DNA of 64,000 nucleotides from Bacillota bacterium. Lineage in GTDB: Bacteria > Bacillota > Clostridia > Oscillospirales > Oscillospiraceae. The notes beneath the pieces are model-generated. The model ran no database searches, was not told where the DNA came from, and saw only the letters and a program-made list of their open reading frames with translations. The position numbers and the translations under genes were made by a program. The stretch is taken from assembly GCA_023402075.1 (NCBI GenBank), contig JAEXCS010000040.1, positions 124,001 through 188,000 of the forward strand. The letters run 5' to 3'. Of the stretch, positions 41,700 to 51,526 are shown one piece after another (the first letter of the stretch is position 1; each line of letters starts with the position of its first letter).

Positions 41700-44165
41700 A
41701 TGGAGCACTCAGAGATTGCAAAAGTGGCCGTCAGCGCGGCGACGTTTTCCATTGACCGGCCCTATGACTATCTGATCCCCCAACCCATGCTGGAAAATGC
41801 AAGGCCGGGAGTACGGGTGTCCGTGCCTTTCGGCAGAGGAAACCGAAGCTGCGAGGGCGTGATTCTGGCCCGGGAAACCGGGCCGAAACGTGCTGGTGCA
41901 AAGGCGCTTTCATCTGTGCTGGATGACGAACCGGTACTGGACGGCTGGGGCATGTCTTTGGCATTGTGGATGCGCCAGCGGTATTTCTGCACCATGTACG
42001 AGGCGGTGAAAACCATTCTTCCCGCGGGCCTGTGGTATCGCCTGCGGGAGATTTTTACCGTGGCGGAGGGGCTGAACCGTGCCACCGCAGGGAATCTCGC
42101 CGGGAAAATCAAACATGCGGAATCGGTGCTGGACGCGGTTTTTGCCGCCGGAGGCAGCGCCGAGCTGTCACAGCTAAAGTCCGTCTGCGGCGAGGACGCA
42201 GAGCCGACGCTGCGGGCTTTGTGCAAAAAGAGTGTGCTGTCTTCCAGTGTCACCTCCACCCGGCGCGTAAGCGACAAGCTGCGCCGGATGGCGGAGCTGA
42301 CCATGGACGGATCTGAAGCTTTGGCACTGGTGGAACCCAGAAAAAAATCCGCGCCGATGCGCTACGAGGTGGTATTGCTGCTGAGCGCCACCGGCCGGGC
42401 CTCGGTGCGGGACATCTGTTATTTTACCGGAGCTTCCGTCCAGACCCTGAAGGGATTGGAGAAGTCCGGTATTGTGGCGTTTTCGGAGGAAGAGCGGCTT
42501 CGGATTCCGGAGCCGAAAGAGGTCGAACCCGGGCCGCCCATTGTCCTTAACGAGGAGCAGCAGTCCGCTTTTGAGCGGCTTCTTGCCCTAACGCAGTCCG
42601 GTAAGGCCGAGGCGGCGCTTTTACAGGGCGTTACCGGCAGCGGAAAAACGCAAGTATACATCCGTCTGGCGCAGGAAGTTCTCAACCAAGGCAGATCTGT
42701 ATTAGTTCTGGTGCCGGAAATTGTTCTGACGCCCCAGATGATGGAGAAGTTTTCTTCCTACTTCGGTGGATCAGTGGCCATGCTTCACAGCTCTCTGCGA
42801 ATGACGGAACGGTATGACCAATGGAAGCGCATCCGCAGGGGAGAGGCCCGGCTGGTGCTGGGAACCCGGTCGGCGGTGTTTGCACCAGCGGTGAATCTGG
42901 GGCTTGTCATCATGGACGAGGAGCAGGAGGGAAGCTACGCGTCGGAAAACGCGCCCCGATACCACACCCGGGATGTGGCAAAATTCCGCTGCGCCCAAAG
43001 CGGCGCGGCTCTGGTGCTTGGCTCCGCCACCCCGGCGGTGGAAACCGCATGGAGCGCGAAGCAGGGACAGTATCACCACGAGCTGCTGCGCAGAAGGTAT
43101 AACGAGCAAAGTCTGCCCGCCGTTGAGGTAGTGGATCTGCGGCAGGAGATTAAGGCGGGAAATTCCGGCGCCCTCAGCGAACCTCTGCGGCGAGAGCTTC
43201 AGGAAAATCTGGAGCGGGGAGAGCAGAGCATTCTGTTTCTGAATCGCCGGGGCAACAGTCGGATGCTGGTATGCGGAGAGTGCGGCAGCGTTCCAGCCTG
43301 CCCAAGGTGCAGCGTTTCCATGACCTATCACTCCGCCAACGGGCGGCTCATGTGCCATTACTGTGGGCATTCCCGCCCGGCCAGCGACGTCTGTCCGGAG
43401 TGCGGCGGTATTATGAAGCACATCGGGGCCGGAACCCAACGGGTGGAAGAGGAACTGCGGGATTTGTTTCCCGGCGTGGGCGTTTTGAGAATGGACGCGG
43501 ACACCGCCGGCGGGGATCATGAAACGCTCCTCGGTCGGTTTGAGCGGGAGCGGATTCCTATTCTGCTGGGAACCCAGATGGTGGCTAAGGGCCTTGATTT
43601 TGAAAATGTGACGCTGGTGGGCGTACTCAGCGCCGACGCGTCTTTGTATATGGACAATTACCGCGCCGCCGAGCGCACGTTCAGCCTGCTCACGCAGGTA
43701 GTGGGCCGTGCAGGCCGGGGCGGAAAGAGTGGCCGGGCGGTCATCCAGACCTACACGCCCGGCAACGAGGTGATTCAGAGCGCTGCATCGCAGGATTACG
43801 AACGATTTTACGAGAGTGAAATTGCTCTGCGTCGGATACGCCGCTATCCGCCCTTTGCAGACCTTTTTACCTTCACTGTCTCGGGAGGAGACGAGGGCGC
43901 AGTGCTCCGCGCGGCGATGGCCCTGCGGGACGAGCTGGGGACGCTGATGGCGGACCCGGCGGTGCGGGGAACAGAACCGGAGATTTTAGGCCCCGCGCCC
44001 GCGCCGGTGCTGAAGGTGAACAACCGGTTTCGCTATCGGATATTTCTCTCCGGCAAAAATGACAAGCCAACCCGCGACCGGGCGGCATGGCTTGTGCGCG
44101 AGTTTGGAAAGCGGCGGGAAAACCGGGGCCTGAACCTGTTTGCAGACTGCAACGCAATGGATTGA
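41700..44165 (+). CDS. priA: Primosomal replication protein N' (PriA helicase)
   Basis: PriA restarts stalled replication forks. The 821-residue protein has an N-terminal DNA-binding domain, Walker A GVTGSGKTQ (about 310-318), the DEEQ box in MDEEQEGSY, and the zinc-binding cysteine pairs CGECGSVPACPRC, CHYCG and CPECG. The helicase C-terminal motif QVVGRAGRGG follows. Length is typical. Confidence 0.97.
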   Translation: MEHSEIAKVAVSAATFSIDRPYDYLIPQPMLENARPGVRVSVPFGRGNRSCEGVILARETGPKRAGAKALSSVLDDEPVLDGWGMSLALWMRQRYFCTMYEAVKTILPAGLWYRLREIFTVAEGLNRATAGNLAGKIKHAESVLDAVFAAGGSAELSQLKSVCGEDAEPTLRALCKKSVLSSSVTSTRRVSDKLRRMAELTMDGSEALALVEPRKKSAPMRYEVVLLLSATGRASVRDICYFTGASVQTLKGLEKSGIVAFSEEERLRIPEPKEVEPGPPIVLNEEQQSAFERLLALTQSGKAEAALLQGVTGSGKTQVYIRLAQEVLNQGRSVLVLVPEIVLTPQMMEKFSSYFGGSVAMLHSSLRMTERYDQWKRIRRGEARLVLGTRSAVFAPAVNLGLVIMDEEQEGSYASENAPRYHTRDVAKFRCAQSGAALVLGSATPAVETAWSAKQGQYHHELLRRRYNEQSLPAVEVVDLRQEIKAGNSGALSEPLRRELQENLERGEQSILFLNRRGNSRMLVCGECGSVPACPRCSVSMTYHSANGRLMCHYCGHSRPASDVCPECGGIMKHIGAGTQRVEEELRDLFPGVGVLRMDADTAGGDHETLLGRFERERIPILLGTQMVAKGLDFENVTLVGVLSADASLYMDNYRAAERTFSLLTQVVGRAGRGGKSGRAVIQTYTPGNEVIQSAASQDYERFYESEIALRRIRRYPPFADLFTFTVSGGDEGAVLRAAMALRDELGTLMADPAVRGTEPEILGPAPAPVLKVNNRFRYRIFLSGKNDKPTRDRAAWLVREFGKRRENRGLNLFADCNAMD

Positions 44166-44193
44166 TTGCGATTTTCGATTGGAGGACAACGCA

Positions 44194-44718
44194 ATGGCTT
44201 TGAGAAGAATTATAGAGGCGGGGGACGATTCCCTGCTGAAGAAGAGCCGCCCTGTGACGGAGTTCAACGGGCGCCTGCGCCAACTGCTGGACGACATGGC
44301 GGAAACGCTGACCGACGCCAGGGGGGCAGGTCTTGCCGCACCGCAGGTGGGCGTTTTGCGTCGGGTTTGCCTGGTGCTGGACGAGGAATCCGAGGAGTAT
44401 ATTGAACTGATTAACCCGGAAATCATTTTTCAGGAAGGCGAGCAGACGGGCCTTGAAGGCTGCCTGAGCCTGCCGGGAAAATGGGGTGTGGTCACCCGGC
44501 CCGACCATGTGCGGGTGCGGGCGCAGGACCGCGCGGGAAATTGGTTTGAGGTGGAGGGCGAGGGCCTGACCGCCCGAGCCTTCTGCCATGAGATTGAACA
44601 TCTGGACGGACACCTGTTCTCCGAGTACGTGGATCATTTTCTGACAGATGAAGAGCTGTCGGAGTATTTGGAGTCTGAGGGGACCGAAGAGGACGAAAAC
44701 GCGGAACCGGAGGCGTAA
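44194..44718 (+). CDS. def: Peptide deformylase
   Basis: Def removes the N-formyl group from new proteins. The 174-residue enzyme has motif 1 GAGLAAPQVG (44-53), motif 2 EGCLSLPG with the metal cysteine (about 87-94), and motif 3 HEIEHLDG (about 132-139). The ATG at 44194 has GGAGG eight bases upstream. It is followed by fmt five bases later. Confidence 0.97.
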   Translation: MALRRIIEAGDDSLLKKSRPVTEFNGRLRQLLDDMAETLTDARGAGLAAPQVGVLRRVCLVLDEESEEYIELINPEIIFQEGEQTGLEGCLSLPGKWGVVTRPDHVRVRAQDRAGNWFEVEGEGLTARAFCHEIEHLDGHLFSEYVDHFLTDEELSEYLESEGTEEDENAEPEA

Positions 44719-44723
44719 CGCTG

Positions 44724-45641
44724 ATGCGCGTGTTATTTATGGGAACTCCCGAATTTGCGGTGGCTTCTTTACGGAGACTGGTGGAGGACGGACATGAGAT
44801 TTGCGGAGTCATCACACAGCCGGACAAGCCTAAAAACCGGGGTATGAAGCTGATTCCAACACCTGTCAAGGAATATTCCATGACGCTTAATCTTGATGTG
44901 TTTCAGCCGCAGAAGGCCCGGGACGGCGAAGCCATGGAGCTTGTGCGCCGCCTGAAGCCGGAGTTGATTGTGGCCGCAGCCTACGGGAAAATTTTGCCGG
45001 AGGAACTGCTGAACTATCCGAAATACGGCTCTATCAACGTCCACTCGTCTTTGCTGCCCCAATATCGGGGCGCGGCCCCCATCAACTGGGCAATTTTAAA
45101 CGGTGACGGGGAAACGGGCGTGTCTATTATGTATATGGTGGACAAGCTGGACGCGGGAGACGTAATTTGTAAAATTAAAACACCTATTGGATTGGACGAG
45201 GACGCGCAGGCTCTGACCGCCCGTCTGGCCGAGTTGGGGGCAGAGGCATTAAGCGGAGCGATTTCAGCCATTGAAACCGGAACTGCAATCCCCACCGCGC
45301 AGGATGAGAACACGGCCACCTATGCGCCAATGCTTTCCCGTGAGTTGTCTCCCATTGACTGGACGAAAAGCGCTCATGCCGTCAACTGTCAGATTCGCGG
45401 ACTGATTCCCTGGCCTGCTGCCTCCGCAGTGGTAGGCGGGCGGGCAATGAAGATTTTCCGCTCTCTGGAAACAGGGGAGGAAACCTCCGCCGAACCGGGT
45501 ACACTGCTTTCCGCTGATAAGCGGGGGATTTTCATTGCCTGTGGAGATGGCAAGGTTCTTTGCTTGACAGAGATACAGGCAGATGGAGGAAAGCGAATGC
45601 CTGTTGCCGACTATTTGCGCGGTCATCCTATCCAACTTTGA
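44724..45641 (+). CDS. fmt: Methionyl-tRNA formyltransferase
   Basis: Fmt formylates initiator Met-tRNA. The 305-residue protein begins MRVLFMGTPEFAV, has HSSLLPQYRGAAPINWAILNGD with the catalytic region, and a C-terminal OB-like tRNA-binding domain. It pairs functionally with def. Confidence 0.97.
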   Translation: MRVLFMGTPEFAVASLRRLVEDGHEICGVITQPDKPKNRGMKLIPTPVKEYSMTLNLDVFQPQKARDGEAMELVRRLKPELIVAAAYGKILPEELLNYPKYGSINVHSSLLPQYRGAAPINWAILNGDGETGVSIMYMVDKLDAGDVICKIKTPIGLDEDAQALTARLAELGAEALSGAISAIETGTAIPTAQDENTATYAPMLSRELSPIDWTKSAHAVNCQIRGLIPWPAASAVVGGRAMKIFRSLETGEETSAEPGTLLSADKRGIFIACGDGKVLCLTEIQADGGKRMPVADYLRGHPIQL

Positions 45642-45654
45642 AACGAGGAATTTG

Positions 45655-46380
45655 ATGCAAAACGATTATGCTTATTTCTTTGCCCACAATTTGTACTGGG
45701 TACTGCTGATTCCGGTATTTCTCCTGTCTCTGTACGCACAGGCGCAGGTTTCCAATAGCTTCAACCGATACAGCAAAGAAACCAACCGCCGCCGCATGAC
45801 CGGGGCGCAGGCCGCCGAAGCGGTATTGCGGGCTCACGGAGTCACCGGCGTGACGATTCACCCCACGCAGGGACGGCTCACCGACCACTACGATCCCCGG
45901 ACTAACGCCATTTATCTGTCCGAGAATGTGTACGGCGCGGCCACAGTGGCAGCGGTGGGCGTGGCCTGCCACGAAGCGGGACATGCGGTGCAATACGCCG
46001 TGGGGTATGCTCCTGTCCGGCTGCGCAATCTCATTATTCCGGTCACCAGCTTTGGATCTCGGTTTTCTTTTATCCTGTTGATGATTGGAATGCTGATGTA
46101 CAGCCAGTCCTTGTTTCTGGCCGGTATCATTTTGTTTGGAATCACCACGTTCTTTCAACTCGTAACATTGCCGGTGGAGTTTAACGCCTCTGCCCGGGCC
46201 ATTGAAACCATTGAGGGACAGGGTCTGCTGGCCGATGAGGAACTTGTTGGTGCGAAAAAGGTTTTGCGGGCGGCGGCACTGACGTATGTGGCGGCGCTGC
46301 TGACCAGCCTTTTGCAGCTTTTGCGGTTTGTAGCCATTTTTGCATCCCGGGGCGGAAACCGCCGGGGAGGCCGCCAATGA
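45655..46380 (+). CDS. YugP-type zinc metallopeptidase
   Basis: The 241-residue membrane protease has the HEAGH zinc motif (about 106-110) in CHEAGHAVQYA, preceded by a stretch including DHYDPRTNAIYLSENVY. It has hydrophobic segments near the N-terminus, 130-150, 155-175 and at the C-terminus. The family is YugP (neutral zinc metallopeptidase); substrates are unknown. The ATG at 45655 follows ACGAGGAA. Location between fmt and rsmB is common in Clostridia. Confidence 0.92.
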   Translation: MQNDYAYFFAHNLYWVLLIPVFLLSLYAQAQVSNSFNRYSKETNRRRMTGAQAAEAVLRAHGVTGVTIHPTQGRLTDHYDPRTNAIYLSENVYGAATVAAVGVACHEAGHAVQYAVGYAPVRLRNLIIPVTSFGSRFSFILLMIGMLMYSQSLFLAGIILFGITTFFQLVTLPVEFNASARAIETIEGQGLLADEELVGAKKVLRAAALTYVAALLTSLLQLLRFVAIFASRGGNRRGGRQ

Positions 46381-47714
46381 GCGCCCGGGATACCGCTTTG
46401 CGGGTGCTGGGCGCCGTTACCTCCAACGGCGCGTGGGCAGATGCGTCCTTAAAAGCCCAGCTTCGGAGGGACGGACTTATCGGCGCGGAGGCTGCTCTGG
46501 CCACACGCATGGTCTATGGCGTTTTGCAAAACCGCGCATTGCTGGACTTTTATCTGGGTGCCTACTGCACCCAGAAGGTGAGCCATTTACAGATACCGCT
46601 TTCGGATATTTTGCGGCTGGGTGCGTACCAGATTCTGTTTTTGGATAAGGTGCCGGACCGGGCGGCGGTAAACGAAGCCGTGGAACTGGCAAAGAAAAAC
46701 AAACGCGGCACAGCCTCCGGGCTGGTGAACGCCGTTTTGCGAAAGGTTTCCTTGAACAAGGACAAGCTTCCCACCATTCCCGACAGGGATGAGGTGCAGT
46801 ATCTTTCTATTAAGTACAGTCACCCCAAGTGGCTTGTAAAGCGGCTTTTGGCGCTTCTGGGACGAGAGGAAGCTGAGGCATTTCTCGCCGCCGACAACGG
46901 CGTTGCACCCTTGACGGTGCAGGTCAACACCCTGAAAACCACCACGGAGGCGTTAACCGCAAAGCTTACCGATGCGGGAGTTTCGGTTACTCCGCACCCA
47001 TGGGTTCCGGACTGTCTGGAGCTTTCCTCTTCCGGTGATCTGACGGCGCTGGAATCGTTTGGGCAGGGCGAGTTTTTCGTGCAGGACCCCGCTGCCAAGC
47101 TGGTGGGCCTGATTGCCGCGCCCCAAAAGGGCCAGCAAGTCATCGACGTGTGCGCTGCTCCGGGCGGAAAGTCCTTTGGTGCGGCTGTGCTGATGGGGGA
47201 CAGGGGTGAGATTTTTTCCTGCGACCTCCACGAAAAAAAGCTGGTACGCATTCAGGAGGGCGCGGCGCGTCTGGGGATTACATCGATTCAGACCTTTGCT
47301 GCCGACGGAACAGTTTTACGCCCCGATTGGGTGGCCAGCGCCGACGTGGTGCTGGTAGACGCGCCCTGCTCGGGCCTTGGTATTATTCGCAAAAAACCGG
47401 ATGTTCGGTATAAATCCCCCGATGACCTGTTTACACTTACTGTGGCCCAGTCCGCACTTCTGGAAAATGCGGCGCGGTATGTGAAGTCCGGCGGTGCGCT
47501 GATTTACTCCACCTGCACGGTTCTTCCGGAGGAAAACGGTCAGATTGTGGAGGGATTTCTCGCCGCACACCCGGAATTTTCCCGGGAAAGCTTTACGCTG
47601 CCCCAACCGATCGGAGAGCAGCCGGGAGAACTGACCCTCTGGCCCCATCTCCACGGAACCGACGGATTTTACATCTGCCGCCTACGGCGAGCTGAAAAGG
47701 AATCTTCACAATGA
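46377..47714 (+). CDS. rsmB: 16S rRNA m5C967 methyltransferase RsmB
   Basis: The 445-residue protein has an N-terminal NusB-like RNA-binding domain (about 1-140, with VPDRAAVNEAVELAKK) and a SAM methyltransferase domain. The SAM motif is VCAAPGGKSFGAA, and the catalytic cysteines are in DAPCSGLG and STCT. It overlaps both neighbours by four bases. Confidence 0.96.
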   Translation: MSARDTALRVLGAVTSNGAWADASLKAQLRRDGLIGAEAALATRMVYGVLQNRALLDFYLGAYCTQKVSHLQIPLSDILRLGAYQILFLDKVPDRAAVNEAVELAKKNKRGTASGLVNAVLRKVSLNKDKLPTIPDRDEVQYLSIKYSHPKWLVKRLLALLGREEAEAFLAADNGVAPLTVQVNTLKTTTEALTAKLTDAGVSVTPHPWVPDCLELSSSGDLTALESFGQGEFFVQDPAAKLVGLIAAPQKGQQVIDVCAAPGGKSFGAAVLMGDRGEIFSCDLHEKKLVRIQEGAARLGITSIQTFAADGTVLRPDWVASADVVLVDAPCSGLGIIRKKPDVRYKSPDDLFTLTVAQSALLENAARYVKSGGALIYSTCTVLPEENGQIVEGFLAAHPEFSRESFTLPQPIGEQPGELTLWPHLHGTDGFYICRLRRAEKESSQ

Positions 47715-48742
47715 TTGACTTGAAATCCCAGACGCAGGAGGAAGTGACCCAAACCCTGAGGGACATGGGAGAGCCTTCCTTTCGAGGAAAGCAGGTGTTT
47801 TCCTGGCTACACGGGGGCGCGGCTTCCTTTGCTGAGATGACAAACCTGCCCAAGGCTCTCCGGGAGAAGCTGGAGCGTACATGTATTCTCACGCCGCCTG
47901 TGGCCGTGCGTAAGCAGGTTTCCAAGCTGGACGGCACCGTGAAATACCTGTGGGAGCTGAGCGACGGAAACTGCATTGAATCCGTTTTCATGCGCTACCA
48001 CCACGGGAATACCGTGTGCATCTCCTCTCAGGTGGGCTGCCTGATGGGCTGCGCATTCTGCGCATCCACCGTGGCAGGCAAGGTTAGAAGCCTGACGCCT
48101 GCGGAGCTGCTGGATCAGGTGATATTTACCCAGAAAGACGCCGGTCTGCCGGTTTCCAACATTGTTTTGATGGGGATTGGGGAGCCGCTGGACAATCTGG
48201 ACAACGTACTGCGGTTTTTAGAGCTGGTGAACTGTCCGGAGGGACTGAACATCGGCATGCGGCACATCTCTTTGTCTACCTGCGGAATCATTCCCGGAAT
48301 CGACCGCCTTGCGGAGCTGGGCCTTCAGCTCACGCTGTCCGTTTCACTCCATGCGCCGGATGGGGAAACCCGTTCTAAAATCATGCCGGTAAACCGGGCT
48401 TATCCCGTGGATGAGCTGTTTGCCACCTGCCATCGGTATTTTCAGAAAACAGGACGGCGCATTTCCTTTGAGTACGCTATGATCGACGGCGTGAACGATA
48501 GAGACTGGCAGGCGGACCTCATTGCGGAAAAGCTGCGGGGAATGCCGGGGCATGTGAATCTCATTCCGCTGAACGATGTGGTGGAAAGTCCATTCAAGCC
48601 ATCCAAGCGGACGGCAGCGTTTCAAAAGCGGCTGGAGTCCCACGGCGTCACCGCCACGGTGCGGCGGAGTCTGGGCGGCGATATCGATGCCTCCTGCGGT
48701 CAACTCCGTCGGAAGGCCATGGAAGAGAGGAAAGGAGTGTGA
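47711..48742 (+). CDS. rlmN: Dual-specificity RNA methyltransferase RlmN
   Basis: RlmN is a radical-SAM enzyme that methylates C2 of A2503 in 23S rRNA and A37 in some tRNAs. The 343-residue protein has the CX3CX2C cluster ligands at C110, C114 and C117, the MGIGEPLDNLDNV motif, and the C-terminal cysteine in DIDASCGQL. Confidence 0.97.
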   Translation: MIDLKSQTQEEVTQTLRDMGEPSFRGKQVFSWLHGGAASFAEMTNLPKALREKLERTCILTPPVAVRKQVSKLDGTVKYLWELSDGNCIESVFMRYHHGNTVCISSQVGCLMGCAFCASTVAGKVRSLTPAELLDQVIFTQKDAGLPVSNIVLMGIGEPLDNLDNVLRFLELVNCPEGLNIGMRHISLSTCGIIPGIDRLAELGLQLTLSVSLHAPDGETRSKIMPVNRAYPVDELFATCHRYFQKTGRRISFEYAMIDGVNDRDWQADLIAEKLRGMPGHVNLIPLNDVVESPFKPSKRTAAFQKRLESHGVTATVRRSLGGDIDASCGQLRRKAMEERKGV

Positions 48743-48747
48743 CCGAC

Positions 48748-49503
48748 ATGCAGGTTTGGGGCATTACGGATGTGGGGCTTGTTCGCAAGGACAATCAGGA
48801 CGCCTATGCCGTGCGGGAGCACACGGACAGCGGGCACACCGTCTGCGTGGTGTGCGACGGCATGGGCGGTACTGCCGGTGGCCGTCTGGCAAGCCATATC
48901 GCGGTGGATACCTATATGCGGGAGATACGGCGCGTGCTGCGTCCGGAAATGACGCCGGGGCAGCTTCGGGAAGCGTCGTCCTTTGCAGTGTCTCTTGCAA
49001 ACCGGGCTGTGTGGGAAGCGGCGCGGCAGAGCGAGGAATTTCAGAACATGGGAACCACGCTGGTATCCGCAGTGGGCTACGGCGGCGGCGCTGTGGTGAG
49101 CAACGTGGGCGACAGCCGCGCGTATCATATTACAAAAGACTTCATCCAGCGCATCACGCGGGATCACTCGCTGGTGGAGAGCATGGTGGAACGGGGGGAC
49201 ATCACTGCCGAAGAAGCCCGCCGTCATCCAAACCGCAATTTGATTACCCGGGCGCTGGGGCCGGATGAGCTGATCGAGTGCGACGGCTACATATGCCCCA
49301 TGGAGCCGGGGGAAATCATTCTGCTTTGCAGCGATGGGCTGGTGGATACCGTGTCCGATCAGGAGATGCTGGATGAGGTAACCCGCGCCGAGGTGGGAGA
49401 AGACTGCCTTGCAAGGCTTTTGGATCTTTCCAAAGAACGGGGCGCGAAAGACAATGTGACCGCCGTGCTGATGCGCGAAGCAGAAGGAAAGGAGGGCGTG
49501 TGA
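48748..49503 (+). CDS. prpC: PP2C-type Ser/Thr protein phosphatase
   Basis: The 251-residue PPM phosphatase has the metal-binding aspartates in RKDNQDAYAV and VCDGMGGTAGG, NVGDSRAYHI in the middle and KDNVTAVLM at the end. It opposes the PrkC kinase encoded next. An in-frame GTG at 48739 overlaps rlmN but is one base from AAAGGAG; the ATG at 48748 is ten bases away and more likely. Confidence 0.95.
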   Translation: MQVWGITDVGLVRKDNQDAYAVREHTDSGHTVCVVCDGMGGTAGGRLASHIAVDTYMREIRRVLRPEMTPGQLREASSFAVSLANRAVWEAARQSEEFQNMGTTLVSAVGYGGGAVVSNVGDSRAYHITKDFIQRITRDHSLVESMVERGDITAEEARRHPNRNLITRALGPDELIECDGYICPMEPGEIILLCSDGLVDTVSDQEMLDEVTRAEVGEDCLARLLDLSKERGAKDNVTAVLMREAEGKEGV

Positions 49504-49504
49504 C

Positions 49505-51526
49505 ATGGTGGATTCCTATATCGGAAAAATGCTGGACAACCGCTATGAAATTTTGGAACGAATCGGAACCGGCGGCATGGCTGTGGTTTACAAGGCTAAG
49601 TGCCACCGGCTGAACCGGCTGGTAGCGGTGAAAATTCTCAAGAGTGATTTGGCACAGGACGAGGAGTTCCGTCGCCGATTCCATGCGGAATCAAAGGCCG
49701 TTGCCATGCTGTCCCATCCCAATATTGTGTCGGTGTATGACGTGTCCCAAAGCGCGGAGGTAGAATACATCGTCATGGAGCTGATTGACGGCATTACCCT
49801 CAAGCAGTACATGGAGAAGCGGGAAAAGCTGGACTGGCGGGAATCCCTGCACTTCATCACCCAGATTATGCGGGGCCTTTCTCACGCCCACAGCCGGGGC
49901 ATCGTCCATCGGGACATCAAGCCCCAAAATATCATGGTTCTGCGGGACGGCAGCGTGAAGGTGGCCGATTTTGGCATTGCCTGCCTCGAAAACTCTGCTC
50001 AGACACTGACGCAGGAGGCACTTGGTTCCGTTCACTATATCTCTCCGGAGCAGGCCCGTGGGGATCGGACCGACGCGCGCTCCGACATTTATTCCGCCGG
50101 AGTGGTGCTTTATGAGATGCTTACCTGCCGCCTGCCCTTCGAGGGGGACTCCGCCGTGTCGGTGGCCATTCAGCATCTCAGCTCCATTCCCCTGGCACCC
50201 CGTGAGATTGACGCGGGTATCCCCGAGCCGCTGGAGCTGATCTGCATGAAGGCCATGGCTCCGGACCGGGATCGGCGGTATGACTCCGCCGAGGCCATGA
50301 TTCTGGATCTGGACGCCTTCCGTAAAAATCCCGGCGTCGATTTGGATATCAACCCCAAGGACCTGCGCCCGGAAGAGCCTGACGAGCCCACCCGTCCGCT
50401 GCGCACCGGGGCCGTGATGGCTGCCGCCGCGCAGCATCATGCCGCACGCGAGCTTTCCCGTGAGCGGGAAACCGGGCGGGAATACGGACGGGGCCGTGAC
50501 CGAAAATATGATTCGGATTACGACCGGGATCCGCCTCGAAAGGCCGGGGGAGATATGTCTCCTCAAAAACGCACAGTGCTGATTGCCGGTGTGGTGGTTG
50601 TGGCACTGGTGGCGGTGTTTTTCGTGGCTCGGGCCGTGCTCGGCTCCATGGAAGCGGGGGACAACTATCTCGTTCCCAATGTGCTGGGACTGACGGTGGA
50701 CGAGGCCAATGCACTTCCCGAAGTTGACGGAATTTTTACGATCAACGTGGTGAGCAGGGTTTACGACGACGCGCCCGTGGATGTGATACTCAAGCAGGAC
50801 CCATCCGAGAACATGCCTAAAAAAACCAATCTTGTAATTGACGTCACCGTCAGCGCCGGGGAAAGAACCGACGTGATGCCGGACGGCCTGATTGGAAAAA
50901 ACATTCAGGTTGCAAAGGTGGATATGAAAACGCTCATCGCCGATTTGAAGCTGGATGTGCAGCCCGTAGATGAGAGCAGTGACGACGTGACGGCGGATGC
51001 TATCATTCGCACGGATCCGGAGGCGGGGGCTACCTTGAAAAAGGGCGACACCGTCATATTGTACGTCAGCACGGGACCGGAGAAGATTCCGGTGGATGTG
51101 TTGCCTTTGACTGCGCTTCCCGTTGACAAGGCAAAGGAGCTTGCCAGAGGTCTCGGGCTGGAGGTTGAGGTAAAAGAGGTTGAGAGCAACGAGGCAGTCG
51201 GCATGGTAGTGGCGCAGGACCCCGCTGGAAATACCAAAGCCAACAAGGGCGACAAAATTATCCTCTCCGTCAGCAAGGGACCCGCAGGCACAAGTAACCC
51301 CTCGGGAAATCTGGTTTTCCAGCCGGCCACCTTCTCATTGCCGCAGGATGGGCGGGAAACCGTTCATATGGTGGTTTTGCTGGATGGACAGTCACAGTTT
51401 GACGGGAATGTGAATTGCAGCGACGGAACCACTACCGTGGACTTGTACGGCACCGGCACCGGCACGGTGCAGGTGTATTACGACGGAACGCTGTTTGAAA
51501 CACGCACGGTAAGCTTCGATGCGTGA
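49505..51526 (+). CDS. prkC: PASTA-domain Ser/Thr protein kinase
   Basis: The 673-residue membrane kinase has an N-terminal catalytic domain (about 10-270: GTGGMAVVYKA, VAVKILK, HRDIKPQN, ADFGIA), a charged juxtamembrane stretch, one membrane helix (about 357-377) and about three extracellular PASTA repeats. Each repeat opens like VPNVLGLTVDEA or VDVLPLTALPVDKA. It ends in an extra small domain. Such kinases sense muropeptides and control germination or wall growth. It is co-transcribed with prpC and rsgA. Confidence 0.96.
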   Translation: MVDSYIGKMLDNRYEILERIGTGGMAVVYKAKCHRLNRLVAVKILKSDLAQDEEFRRRFHAESKAVAMLSHPNIVSVYDVSQSAEVEYIVMELIDGITLKQYMEKREKLDWRESLHFITQIMRGLSHAHSRGIVHRDIKPQNIMVLRDGSVKVADFGIACLENSAQTLTQEALGSVHYISPEQARGDRTDARSDIYSAGVVLYEMLTCRLPFEGDSAVSVAIQHLSSIPLAPREIDAGIPEPLELICMKAMAPDRDRRYDSAEAMILDLDAFRKNPGVDLDINPKDLRPEEPDEPTRPLRTGAVMAAAAQHHAARELSRERETGREYGRGRDRKYDSDYDRDPPRKAGGDMSPQKRTVLIAGVVVVALVAVFFVARAVLGSMEAGDNYLVPNVLGLTVDEANALPEVDGIFTINVVSRVYDDAPVDVILKQDPSENMPKKTNLVIDVTVSAGERTDVMPDGLIGKNIQVAKVDMKTLIADLKLDVQPVDESSDDVTADAIIRTDPEAGATLKKGDTVILYVSTGPEKIPVDVLPLTALPVDKAKELARGLGLEVEVKEVESNEAVGMVVAQDPAGNTKANKGDKIILSVSKGPAGTSNPSGNLVFQPATFSLPQDGRETVHMVVLLDGQSQFDGNVNCSDGTTTVDLYGTGTGTVQVYYDGTLFETRTVSFDA